A DNA stretch of 64,000 nucleotides from Incurvaria masculella (lineage: Eukaryota; Arthropoda; Insecta; Lepidoptera; Incurvariidae). Made by a program: the position numbers and the translations under genes. Location: the NCBI GenBank assembly GCA_946894095.1, contig OX335652.1, forward strand, positions 5,231,001-5,295,000. Reading direction: 5' to 3'. Of this stretch, positions 22,572-34,382 are shown piece after piece; the first letter of the stretch is position 1, and each line of letters starts with the position of its first letter. The notes beneath the pieces are model-generated. The model made no database searches, was not told where the DNA came from, and saw only the letters and a list, made by a program, of their open reading frames with translations.

Positions 22572-24462
22572 GATAATACTCTTCGCTATAAGCACAGCAA
22601 GATGCTTCATACAACCTATAGTGCATAGTCCTGGCCTATACTTCGATCCCGAAGGCACAGTTCAATACTCTGACGATTATTGGAACGTGGTAACTCACGT
22701 AGACCTTTCGTATATAGAACCACACCTAAAAAATGTCGAAACTAATATGAATATCTTAAGTTCTATATGCCATACCTACCAACAACATCGCCGTTTCAGT
22801 AATCTTTGTAACGCTACAATCCAACCCCTTAATGTCTTACTGCAGCAAGATTTTTCTCATCTGGAATCTTTGTCTCACATTATCTCAAATGATAGAGCTA
22901 AGCGAAGCCTCATGAATTTCGGAGGATCTATTCTTAAATTTTTCTTTGGAACATTAGACTCTTCAGATGCTGAAAAATATAATAACGCCATAGAACACTG
23001 CGAGCAGGACGAAACTCAGATAACCAACCTAATGAAGGAAAACATCCACGTCGTCCAATCTACTATTAACTCTTTTAACGAAACTATTTCGAAGCTTAAC
23101 TCTAACGAAATAATATTAAATAATGGAATAACATATATAAATACATTAATAAGAAATATATCTAATGAAAGTACTCAGTTTAAAATCTATATAAGAATAA
23201 ACTCCCTTGGATCCGCGATGGAAAGCTCACTCCTTACTCTTTCTTTCGCCCTTGAAAATACTATAAACTCCATTCTTTTTGCTAAACTTAACACCCTACA
23301 TCCTTTTGTAATCACCCCCACTAAGCTTCTTTCGGAATTAAATATCCATAGTAATAGATTTATTAAAAGTAGAGATTTTCCCGTAGCACTTAATATTAAT
23401 AATATTCACACCCTTACGGATATCTCGCAATTATTTTCATACTATCTAGACAAGAAGATAATATTCATTCTAAGAATACCCTTAGTGCAACCGACGAAAT
23501 ATATCCTTTACAAAATTATTCCTCTCCCGACTCCGCATGACTCAGCTATCGCAAGTACCTATGCGCTCATCTCGCCAACTTTCAAGTTCATGGCTATCAA
23601 GCAAGATAAGCTAATGTACTCACCTGTCGAGAACCTCGAACTTTGTAAACGAACCGATAAGAGTCACTATGTTTGTCCTTTAGAAAATGTTTATTCTGCC
23701 ATAACCAACCCTTGTTGTGAAACTAAATTAATTTCAGAGATAGTTACTACCCTTCCGATAGAATGTAATTTTAAAATCATTTATGCAGAAGTCGATATTT
23801 GGCAGCGACTCAATAACAATAAGTGGATTTTTGTACAATCCAAATCTAGCAAAGTAAGTATTAAATGTAATGATAGCTATAAAGATTTTACTATTATTGG
23901 CACTGGAATTCTAACCCTACCTGTGAATTGTATTGCATATCATAAACTGTTAACTTTTAAGCCTGTTTTGTTTGAAAATATTACAGTGCAACCCTTAACT
24001 TCTAATTTTGATATTTTAAATGATGACTGTTGTGTTCAAGAAAATTTTAACGAAAGTTTACAAAATATGTCTCCGATAAAATTGTCTAATATAGATCTAG
24101 ACTCTTTGAGATATTCATCTCACAAATTGGACCATCTAAGTGATGAATTAAATAAAATAAAAACTCAACCGCATTATATAAAATATGGAAACATTTATTC
24201 TGGCCTTGTATACTTTGCATCTTCATGTATAATATCTTACCTTGTATACAAACTTTACAAATACACGTGTTGTAACAATGCAAACCTATGTATTAAAGTA
24301 TATAATCAATGTTATAACAAGAGACTCGCTAGAAGCTCTTCTAAAGTAAGTAACTCAATAGAAATGTCAGAAATCCAAACTTCTGAAGATGATGTAACAT
24401 CTATTACGCCAAGTTGTGCTAGAAAAGCTATGCTTAGAACTAAGATCAATGTAAACCACTAG
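22572..24462 (+). CDS. env: Errantiviral envelope protein, main exon
   Basis: A membrane fusion glycoprotein that could let the element spread between cells. The exon follows a pyrimidine-rich tract and CAG acceptor at 22,569-22,571. The frame has no ATG near its start, and the first possible alternative codon is GTG at 22,621, which supports splicing from the leader exon at 17,594. A hydrophobic stretch at once after the acceptor completes a signal peptide. A furin site RAKR ends at 22,905 and is followed by a Gly/Phe-rich fusion-peptide-like segment, a layout known from errantiviral Env and baculovirus F proteins. Several N-glycosylation sequons follow. A membrane segment near 24,190-24,262 precedes a Cys-rich cytoplasmic tail of about 65 residues. 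Total after splicing is 634 residues, with no stops. Confidence 0.9.
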
Positions 24463-24645
24463 TGTACATTGTAAACCACTAGTGTATTGAATGTCAAATT
24501 TTGTATTTCATGTATTGTATAGCTATGTAAATCAGTTTCAATCATTTTTCTAGTATGACACTTAACTTTGTGATAGCCTTGGAAGCAGTTTAACTCCTCG
24601 CTTTCTTTTGTCTATCCTGAAAGCTGCGAGCTTTCCCAGGGGAGC
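24463..24645 (+). other. Env 3' noncoding stretch and polypurine tract
   Basis: A short direct duplication (GTAAACCACTAGTGTA, two copies) spans the env stop. AGGGGAG at 24,638-24,644, just before the 3' LTR, is the likely plus-strand primer. Confidence 0.65.
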
Positions 24646-24981
24646 TGTAATAGACCTACATTACTGCTGACACTAGCATTCTCACGGTTTTACTATATAA
24701 AGGGCGCTGTCGCCAAGCAATTAAGTTCAGTCAACATTCAGAGTCAATCGCGTGCGGATGCGCTGCCGAAATCCGTGTATTATCTAAGTCCGTATATAAA
24801 TCCAAGTTATCCTGTAAATCAATTCAATTCTGTGTTTCAAAGTGTTTTCTTAGTTTTCTTCCAAAACTAAGTGGTGTCAGAACTGATAGAAAATCTGTGC
24901 TAAAGTTGTGAACCTTATCAAATAAATTGTGTTATAAGAAAAGTGTTTTTTAAAAACCTATTCAAAAGTGCCGTCACAACA
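24646..24981 (+). repeat. 3' LTR of the errantivirus
   Basis: Same 336 bp as the 5' LTR. The AATAAA at 24,921-24,926 would direct 3' processing of the element's transcripts. It is followed directly by the target duplication GCAC (GCACGCAC at 24,982-24,989). Confidence 0.95.
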
Positions 24982-25089
24982 GCACGCACTCGCCTTGAAA
25001 ATGAGCTGCACGGGACAGTTCGAAACGTCGGCCAGAAGGACCGAGGAAAATAACTGTGGTAAGCCAATCTTAGACAATGCTTTAATTAT

Positions 25090-28000
25090 GTTTTGTACAA
25101 TAGTTTCCATTATGCTAAAATCGGACAAGTGCACATATATCTTGGAAAGCTTAGTAAAGTGGGGTTCGCAGTAATTTTCTGTGTATTAATTTTATTTACC
25201 CTTAAGCCAAGGGTAATTCATGTTATAAAATGTATGTTAAAGTCCTTAGGAGAGCACAAAATGGCGTGCAAACTGCTACCAGCGCGTTCCAGTGGCTTCT
25301 GCATTCGTGTATTAGTGCTCGCAGCGAGTTGCTTTTAATGATGTGAGCAAAGACACAAGGATGCGGCATGTCTTTGTGAGATTTCGAGAAGCCTGCGAGG
25401 ATTGGATGTGGTCTCGTGTTCCTGCGTGTGCCCGCCCCGGGCAGAAACGGTGGCTTTCCCTCTTTACTTGCTTTTGGGGATTTGTAATGATTTTGTTTGT
25501 TCTAAGGAAACGCTTATCGACATGTATTGGGTGAGCCCTTATTTTTTGGAGTACCGTATCATTTAAATTTTAAATTTATGTGTGTTTAAAATTCTGGTAG
25601 TCGCTCAATCTGGATGATAAACTACTTCGATCCGAATGTTAATGCCAAATATAAAAATTGTGTATTACTACTTACAAACTTACAAAACTCTATTATTGTT
25701 ATCACAGCTGATGTTCCGGATACATAGCGCCAACTACCGGGTCCAATCGTGAATAGAAAACTATCCAGAGACCCATTCTAACACAAAACATTTAATCAAA
25801 ATCGATCCAACCGTTTAGGCGGCTGCGCTCGGGTAGATTCCTACATATATATGCATACATATTTTACTCTTTCGTCTTCCCTGAATAAATCCGGTCATTA
25901 ATTCGTTTGTACCAGCTATAACCTTTAGAACATTTTTAAGTTCATAACTGAGCGACGTGTTATTCATAAGGAGAAAGTATTATAAGCATTAAAAAAATAA
26001 AACATATTGCATTTAAGGCAACTATATAATAAATTAAGAGAATGAACGATCTTATTTTCACTTTTGTTCATTCGTACAAAATGGAATCTGTATCTTTTAA
26101 ATGTTATTAGATTATATTTATCTATTTCATTAATATAATCTCGCCGAAAATATTAATTTCAATATAAAATGTTGTTATCAATGACCGATCGGTGCAAACG
26201 CATACAAATCGGATTCTTTTATTTGATTTTAGCTGCAAAATCTTGTTAGTTGAACCCGCCTTCGAATTCACTAATTTGGTGGTTTTTTAGAGAAGTCAAT
26301 TAATGCAATGGTTGAAAATTATATACTTAAACAATCTTATAACCTGTTCAATGATCCTAGTTGTCCAACAGTGAAAACCGCATTCAAATCTGTGCCGTAG
26401 TTATGGAGAAGACAAAATATTTGCACTGCTCAGTGCGCTGATATAAAGCGCGCGGCGTGATAATATAAAAGCTAAAAAAACCTCTTCGTAGAATAAACCT
26501 GTACAACATTGAAAACCACCTTTAAATCCATTGGGTGATTTTTAAAGAGAACATTTATATTATCACTGCCCCGCACCGTGATGGAAAATAGAAATACATT
26601 GGCGAGGGACCAGCCTATGTATCCAACAAGGCAACAGTGAAAATCGCCTTCGAATCCATTCACCATTTAGGAGAACGTGCCTACCTCCGTCGCCACACGC
26701 AGGTTTTGAAGATGGAGCCCATCTGAGGCTCCGAAACGTCGAGCAGCAAGTCCTGCTCCTCATACGCGCGGTAAGAGGACAAAATATATATTATAGATTA
26801 AAATGTTTGCTACACTTCGCATTTATCTATTGCTAGAGATACTAGGTTTTCAGGTACACTGGAAGCATACGGGTTATTATAGACTTGGATTATTTTATGT
26901 TGAGACAACCGAACGTACTATACCCTTAGATGAAAAAGGAATCTAAGACTATACCCGGTTGGCTTTTTTTTAATGTGAACAAATGTTCAAAGGTCTACAG
27001 CTAAGAGAGCCAGTGGTAATATTATTTATGGCTAGCTTCTGTTATTTAATGTAAAATATTCCAAATTCTATGAAAATGCATTCATAGGGGGTGTTTATTT
27101 TTATTTTACTTGAAAATGTTCTTACAAATGCGCTCCTATTCTGAGTGCATTCTCATTGTGGCCAAGACTGGCGCTTTCAATTCTGCAGGACTTTTAATGT
27201 CTCACTCGCGCTCAAAGGCTTCGCTGCGGCTCAGCGGAGATACATCATTTCTGCGTCCTTTGAAGTCCTCGCTGCACTGACTATGCGGGACCAGACGGGG
27301 AACTTATATCAGCATTATCACATTGTTTTAAGGAAATACGTTGCAGTTAAGCTTATGTTCTAAGTTTTATTCATATTCACAGTATACATTTAATAAAAAA
27401 AAAGTCATAAGAGATTATTTAACACAAAATAAGACTAACCATCTGGGACAAGTCCTGTAAGGCCGCTCCGAGCTACAAGGACAGAAACCTCCGAAGGATT
27501 CTCGTGTTCGAGAGTTAGAGACTTTCTGCATCTGGAATCGGAGCCCAATATCGATATATCTTTTTGTTTTTAATGTTTGGCCACATTTTTTGGAAAAACT
27601 CCGTTCGTGTACATAACAATTGGCACGATGGTGGTTTTCCGTGCACGCCATTTGGCGGTATCATCGTGAGCCTGATCTAAATATTCATTCATTATGATTA
27701 TTATTTTTGTTGTTTTTGCTCATTGGCATCTTACCCCTTAAGAGTGCTCTTGAATGCTTAATGATACCTTTGTCATGTAACGTCTGCTTCGATGTATGAT
27801 TAAGGTAGTAATGGTGGTGGAGTTTTCGTCTAATCAAGCTAAGAAAATAATAAAGACCTTATATGTAAACATAAATTGCATGAAAAAAGCCTATACTTTC
27901 AATAATAATTAGTTTTTAAGAATGTGAAATGAATAAATTTATTTAGGCAAATCTTAAACACTGTGTTAGTAGGAGGCATTGATTACGGGAGGAGATACTG

Positions 28001-28740
28001 TAAGAACATTCTAAATTATGGATATACAGAAGGTGGGGAAATTGGTAGACGCAATACCCCCGAGTGGTATATTGCATAATGCATTAATATATTGCATTGG
28101 TGTAATGCAGCCCTGCAGTATATTCGTAAAGTAGGAAAGGCTCTTTATTTAATGAATGTGTTCTTGCTTCAGGGTCGATTTTATATGCATACATTTCATA
28201 TTTCTATGAAAAAGCAACGTCCTCGCTGATCACGAAAAAGTATATTAACTTAAATTATTCGTTTTCTTCAAAGAAACTTATAGTCTGTGAATCAAAGAAA
28301 TAACGAGCAAAATGAATGTTTTTATCAAAGATCATATTTAATAAAATACATTCTACAAACAACTTTAATTGGCTGAGTTAATTAACATTGCTCGGCTTAC
28401 GGGGTTCAAAATAAAATAACAGTAAATCAAAAAGGGAACCACGAAAAGTGAATTAGTAATCGGTCCTTTAGCCGTAAAAGAGGTGGATTTAAAAATATGA
28501 GTTAGTATGAACATATAAATTATGTAGAAATTACTGGGTTATTATTCGCCAAATGGTCTTTAACAAGGGACCAATGCTAAAGCATTCACCATTACGCACT
28601 TAATTTACCCCATTCTACAAACGTATAAAACTTGTAAGATTAACACGTTGAACATAGAGCCGACAATTGTCTGTCACGGTTATAATTCTAGACGTTCTCG
28701 GTATATAATGTACGTATATTTATATACTTCAAACGGAGAG
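25090..28740. other. Intergenic, no gene seen
   Basis: Apart from the PLE fragment at 26.7 kb I see no gene or clear element. The stretch 25,230-25,530 is less AT-rich but has no supported protein. Confidence 0.5.
26695..26770 (+). repeat. Diverged PLE terminal fragment with hairpin
   Basis: Contains TTGAAGAT, a perfect 6-bp stem GGAGCC/GGCTCC with a 7-nt loop, then GAAACGTCGAGC. This is the same layout as the PLE ends at 25.0 and 46.8 kb. No coding sequence is attached. Confidence 0.55.
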
Positions 28741-29195
28741 CGGCTCGTAGCCTAGTGGCACGGGGACTTGTCTAGCATACCAGAGGCCTGGGTTCAAATT
28801 CTCCCCCCTTTCATGCACCACTTTCTTTCTTATTCTGAGTTGGATAAGTGCATTTCGTCACAAATGCGAGCTGCTCCATGGTTCGAAATCCATGTAAAAA
28901 ACTGTAGGTCCTCTCCCCCTACTAGGTGGTAGGTTCTAAGCCCGCCCGGGTTGCTACCCCGGGTATGTGGATGAAATATATTGGATGAAAATATGGTCGA
29001 AGCGGAAATAAAAAATGGTCCGTGTTTTCCATCCAGTTCAATGTAACCGTGCTCATAAAGGGAAGGTCCTGACATGGCACCTGATTCCTTCGGGAATGTG
29101 GTGTATTGGGCTAATATAATTACGGTAATTGTGTGGTATTAGCCAACGAGAGCTTATTTTTTCGTTGGGTATTAGCCATCCATATCAGGTTGTAA
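28741..29195 (+). mobile_element. tRNA-derived SINE, full length
   Basis: A box TAGCCTAGTGG at 28,748-28,758 and B box GGTTCAAATT at 28,791. The body is the same as at 471, with a small internal insertion near 29,140-29,170 that duplicates GGTATTAGCC. Confidence 0.85.
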
Positions 29196-30075
29196 AAAAT
29201 TTGATATTCTAGTAATAAATAATCTTATATAAAAGATTTGTGAACCGAAACGTATAATTCCGGCACATAAAATGAATGGGCCCACTGCTTTTCCTCCCGA
29301 GCTTGTCGTAAGAGCCGACTAAGGGATGCGTCGTTCGTGGTTCGGAGTCCACGTAAAAATATAGATCCTCGTTTACTAGGTGGCAGAGTTAGTCCCGCTC
29401 GGCTTGGTACCGTCGCATTGAATAACGCAAAAAGTGTCTCACGTGGTCGCAGTCAGCTCCTGGACGTATTCATCTAGTTACTGTAGGCTCTACACTCCAT
29501 CTTAAATACATCGAGTTGAACTTGCGTTAGGTGGGTCTCAGTATAGGGGAATATAATTTATTTGCTTGCTCCCTCATTGCCGTCCCTTTCGCTGGCAACG
29601 AGATTGCCACTTTACACGTCGCGTTTCCTGCATGCCCGCCTTACAGTTACTTTAAGATATGGTGGCATTATATCGGCGATACGGCGAACATGAATACTCC
29701 GGCGAAACTAAGATTCAAAGATTCAAAGAGTTTATTTGTGATCTTTAGTTTTGTACACTTCTATCACATCGTCAAGGTTTATACACAGGTAAGTATATAA
29801 TTCTACAAGTTATTAGCATTAAAAATATTAAATAAAATTTCATTAAGGCACAGTAAGAAATTCAATATAAAAATTAAAATTATGCATTTAAATTCAAAAC
29901 ATTCCATCAAAAAATCATAAATCACAATTAAAACTTAAAACATCAGAAAGTATTATATCGAAGTCAGTCATTATAAAATTAACTATACTGAATATATATA
30001 CACGGGAAATAATTAAAATATTACTTATGTTTCTTACAAAAAGTAGGATAGGTCATAAAAAGTTTTTGTGAGCAG

Positions 30076-30351
30076 CTAGCTGAGGTAACTTGGCTTCGCT
30101 CGGGCCAATGCCGTTTCGAATTGATGTCGTGCTGGACCTAACATTGTATGTTATCAGAGTTCTTCATACAAACGTTCATCCCCCTTTTCACCGACTTTGA
30201 TTTAAATTTTCGCCACAAAGGTAGCCTATGTCCTTTCCTAAGGTCCAGACTCTCTCTATACCAAATTTCACTAAAATCACGTCAGAGGCTTAGGCGTGAA
30301 AACTAACAGACAGACATAGATGCTTTCGCATTTGTAATATTAGTATGGATT
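30076..30351 (-). mobile_element. Short Helitron
   Basis: Minus orientation: CTAG at 30,076-30,079 next to the hairpin TTGGCTTCGCTCGGGCC, and 5' end TCCATACTAATATTACAAAT at about 30,350. A related 5' part, without a recognisable end, starts at 31,850. Confidence 0.7.
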
Positions 30352-30531
30352 ATCACACCTCTTAACCATTGTCCTGATATTAGTTTATGTGACTGGACAT
30401 AGGTGGCTAATACCTCACCCATCGTCATGATATTACTTACTACTACTACTAAACTAAATGAAAAACACGGACCATTTTTAACCGACTTCGAAAAAAAGGA
30501 GGTGGTTCTCAATTCGTCGGAATCTTTTTTT

Positions 30532-30700
30532 TCATTGCCGCTTCGACTATCTTTTCAATGCTACCAACTCGGGCGGGTTTAACCCTACCACCTAGTAGAG
30601 AAAGGACCACAGTAAATGCACTTATCCAACTCAGAAAATAAAAAGAAAATGGTGCATGAACGAGCGGGGATTTGAGCTATGATTTTACTTGGAATCTGAA
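30532..30700 (-). mobile_element. SINE body fragment
   Basis: Matches the tRNA-unrelated body of the SINE (ACCACCTAGTAG, then GGGCGGGTTTAA read on the plus strand as its complement). It follows a CGACTTCGAAAAAAAGGAGG repeat head at 30,478. The tRNA-like head is diverged. Confidence 0.65.
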
Positions 30701-30999
30701 ACTATAACCCTAACAGGTGAATAACGGTCACCCATCGCAACCCAGAGTTGCTTCATTTCGATTATCGAACGGAAGGACTTAGTGCCACTGTGCTACCGGG
30801 GCTGATCAATTCCTTTACGTCGGAATAATACTTCTCTTAGACGTTACTCCTACAAGTATTCATGAATGAATGAATAAATTCTTTATTGTGCATAAACAAA
30901 AATATAATTCAAAGAAAACATACAGCAAAACAACGATACTGCACAAAGGCGGACTTATCACTAAGTAGCTTATTAATAACTTATCACTATTACTAGTTG

Positions 31000-33119
31000 C
31001 TAGAACATGTTCGTTTTGAGATTGTTAATAAACAATGTAAATTATAAGGGAATAAGAATGTAACCTAGGATGTGTTATGTCAGGATATATTGGCTTAACT
31101 GTATCCAAAGGCATGTTTATTTACTTACTATTACGTGACTCCACCACCGCTCCGCAGCACGCCTTCACGAATAATTTCTTTTAATAAAGTGTTTGGAATT
31201 GTTATTAGTCAGTTTTCCTTTGTTTTAATGTTCGCTTTGTTTACTGTTATGCAGTGTATATGTTAAGCTTAAAGAACGAAAACGCTTATTGAGCGAAAAA
31301 ACAGTTTACAACGCGTTGTGGCTGCTGTAAAGTATCCAAATCGCGAAATATTTTAAATGGCTCTTCAAATATCCATAACGCGTTGAGGCAAACACAGAAA
31401 GACCACATAGCGAAATTCGTGTCGTGACTATCATACTATTGGAACACAACGCGTAGTAGGAATCAAGGAAAGTCAGGGACTACTTTATAAATATCACATT
31501 CGTTGAAAAAAACGGCGTCCTTGCATAGTACGAAAAAGTAAATTTACTTATCGACCGTCTAAATAAAACAATTCGTCTACATCTATTCGGCTAAAAAAAT
31601 ATAAATCTCTTCATTTTAATATAGGGATGGTCGCATAGTTCACGACCGTACCCGGTTGGCCGTTCAGCATGCCCCTAAATTCTTCGGCATTTTGATTAAG
31701 TAGCTCATCAAATAACCCCCCTTTCCTCTCTTACATCTTTGGATCGGGGCGCGATAGAGATTGGGCTACAAGTTATTTTTAATTTGAAAACCCAAAACGG
31801 CTTCTGCGTCGGCAACCAGAGCTGCGGGGCCGCTCGCTATATATGAATATCCATACTAAAAAAATGCGAATGCAATTGTGTTTGTTTGTTTGTTTGTTTG
31901 ATACCGACGTTCAAACGAATGAACGGATCTTAATGAAATTTTGCAAGGAGATATATTATATCCCGGGGAAGGACATGGGCTACCTTTTGTCTCAAAAAAA
32001 TGTTTTTTAAAGAGTGAATTAGGATATAAAAATATGAGACTTATACCGACGAAGTATGGCTTTATTTTTACCACAACTTAATTAGCTTAATGCTTAATTA
32101 CCAAAAGTGTGACTGGTGGTAATCGACCCAAATGTTTACGATATATGATTACATAAGCATTCCTTGCACTGATCTTATAAATGGGAATGTTTAGGTGTTT
32201 ATTATGCGATTACGCTATATCGGCTCAACCGATTGATACGAGTAAAAATTGTCGAGTCGATACATTTGTATTTACCGTGTATTACAGCACTAGGAAGTTA
32301 TCCCATCTCTAGTCATGGGTATTGTTTTAAAAGAGTAGAGTTGAATCGAGCTAGAGTGACGCACGTGCGCGCCCTCCTTGTATTATTTTTGAAATAAAAT
32401 TATTCATCAGAATATTGTGCTTTATGCGCGCTTAACAAAAAAATGAGTCCTGTTACGCCTAGACAACATCGGAAAGGCTCTTACAGAACTGTTATGTATT
32501 TTGACGTCATTCGCAACCTCTAAAACACGCCAGGATTGTTTTAATTCAGTATTGCCCTAGATCTGGACTATAGCTGTTATGGACTGCGGGCCGGATACCT
32601 CTAGCCTAAAAATGAAAGGCCAGGTAATTTTATCACCACGTTTTCTACTGCACCCTGAAAAAGCGCCGCGCCTCTGCTTTCTAGTTGATTATTACGGTAA
32701 TCGCATATGCAGTCCACGCGAATACGCAGCCATGAATAAATACAACAATACTTAGCCGTCGCTGCCGACTCCTCCGCTACCTGGTCAATTAATATATTTA
32801 AAGTCAATTAATCAGCTTATAAGAGCGTCTTAAATGTAATTTCCTTTCTTCCTGATTGTTTCTTGTCACATTGTTCTCAAAAATCAAGAGTATTTTTTTT
32901 CACACTATTTATCAAATATATATATTTTAAAAATATATATATGTATTTTTTTTATGTGTAAATCTGTTCATATGTTCTAAAATAATATTTGTATATTTGT
33001 ATCTTATACCTATTAATATGTTTAAGTGTATGTACATATTTGTATGTAATTTATTTTAATATATAAATCCTTATTTTTAGGTTAGTTAATATTTTCGCTA
33101 ATTCATTTTGTTTTACGTT
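31000..33119. other. Intergenic, no gene seen
   Basis: Holds a Helitron 5' part with GTTT repeats at 31,850-32,070. Nothing else assigned. Confidence 0.5.
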
Positions 33120-33258
33120 TATTTTTTTGCCCGCCTCACTGCACCTCTCCTACATCTCTAAGGTTGAATGGTAGAGAATGCCTTATGGCATTAATTTCCG
33201 CCTTTTTGTACCGTATGGCTGCAAATAAAGTATTTTTTCATTTCATTTTCATTTCATA
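33120..33258 (+). mobile_element. 3' tail of a non-LTR retrotransposon
   Basis: GGTAGAGAATGCCTTATGGC, ATTAATTTCCGCCTTTTTG and AATAAAG, followed by a TTTCAT microsatellite, as seen at the 3' ends of common lepidopteran LINEs. Similar tails without coding parts lie near 34,950-35,035 and 38,060-38,165. Confidence 0.5.
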
Positions 33259-33264
33259 TATATT

Positions 33265-33412
33265 TTACCGCTATAACAACAAATAGGTGAAATTAAAAAC
33301 TTATATAAATTAAAGGATACCCCATACAAAAAATGAGATTTTTTGTCTTAAATCTTGTACGATGGTACGGAACCTTTCGTGTGCGAGTCCGACTCATACT
33401 TGGCCGGTTTTG
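33265..33412 (-). repeat. ACGG-type repeat, 5' part
   Basis: CATACAAAAAATGAGATTTT, then GATGGTACGGAACCTTTCG and ACTTGGCCGGTTTT, minus orientation. It ends at a TTTCAT microsatellite. Confidence 0.65.
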
Positions 33413-34044
33413 TGTAAACGCTGAGTATCCCGTTACCGTCTAGTACCCTGGAGCCAGAAATGGAACCTGTGATGTTGTTTGTATCATGAATATTCAATGA
33501 ATAAAAATAATTGCTCAAATTACAAAACTAGTCTGTATATATATTATGGTTATGTAACTAGTAAACCGCTGGTCTTTAGACGAATACGCGTAAAACGCCT
33601 TGAGCATTGAGTAAAGCCACAACTAATACGTTGGGCGATCTATTGACTTTTCATTAGTAAAATTTTACAGGCTTCCTGCAAAGCATATGTAGGAACATAT
33701 TTTACGTATCATTTAGCTAATTTACTTTGCTGGATTAATTATTATGGATAGCCTGAATTATTTCATATGTTTACTGCAGAAACGCGGACAGAATATAATA
33801 ATAATTGTCCTTATGTAATTAACATAATTGTATGCTTTTAAGATAAGTTCATTTTTCTGCCGTTTTTTTTTCATTTTTCAACCGACAAGAAACTTTGCTA
33901 GGTTTGTAATTTTTTTTTTATACTTCCAAATTCGTTCAGGACAATTGAAAGATATATTTTTTTAATAGCGACGAAATTCGATAATCCAAAAAGTGAACAT
34001 GTAGATTGATTGTCTAGCTATAATTTACAGACAAAAGTGTTAGT

Positions 34045-34382
34045 TTGAGATAAGTAGTCGCATCAGAAACGAAGACTAACGGAAAGTAGTACTTTGTGAC
34101 GTCACTTTGACACATTTTGTATGGAGGAAATCTCAAAGTAATGCGAATTGACGTCACTAAGTACTACTTTTCGTTAGTCTTAGGCTGAGATAAATAGTCG
34201 TAACAAAAACTAAGACTAACGGAAAGTAGTACTTTGTGACGTCAATTGGCATTGCTTTGAGATTTCGTCCATACAAAATGTGTCAAAGTGACGTCACAAA
34301 GTACTACTTTCCGTTAGCCTTAGTTTTTGTTTCGCCTATTTATATCAGCCTTAGTGTCTGTTACGACTATTTATCTCAGCCT
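34045..34382. mobile_element. Palindromic MITE with four CRE octamers
   Basis: A compound palindrome. GGAAAGTAGTACTTTGTGACG on one side is matched by its complement on the other, repeated twice. It contains TGACGTCA at 34,097, 34,149, 34,237 and 34,289. No ORF. The octamer is the ATF/CREB consensus. Any binding is inference. Confidence 0.7.

Larger units (their letters stand above)
16998..24981 (+). mobile_element. Gypsy/errantivirus-type endogenous retrovirus, near-complete
   Basis: The order is LTR, PBS, gag, pol (protease-RT-RNase H-integrase), env, polypurine tract, LTR, total 7,984 bp. The two 336-bp LTRs look identical by eye, so insertion was very recent. Flanking target duplication is GCAC, or the 8-bp GCACGCAC, since the same eight bases lie on both sides. 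This is an alternating purine-pyrimidine target, as errantiviruses prefer. The target was the ORF of a Penelope-like element. A spliced env with furin site places it with errantiviruses (gypsy, ZAM, TED type) rather than two-gene gypsy elements. Pol and env are open throughout. The only obvious lesions are at the gag end (see gag). Confidence 0.95.
16220..25076 (+). mobile_element. Truncated Penelope-like element hosting the retrovirus
   Basis: The perfect 13-bp direct repeat ATGCTTTAATTAT lies at 16,207-16,219 and 25,077-25,089, bracketing the element. Inside, the left 16,254-16,328 and right 25,003-25,079 areas are inverted copies of about 75 bp (containing CTGTGGTAAGCCAAT). These match the terminal repeat arrangement of PLEs. 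Without the retrovirus the copy is only about 870 bp and keeps just the C-terminal end of the ORF. Confidence 0.85.

Noticed and set aside
22621..22623. GTG as the start of env
   Set aside because: The frame is open upstream to the acceptor at 22,572, and the hydrophobic segment before GTG is needed for export. Splicing from 17,594 explains the start better.
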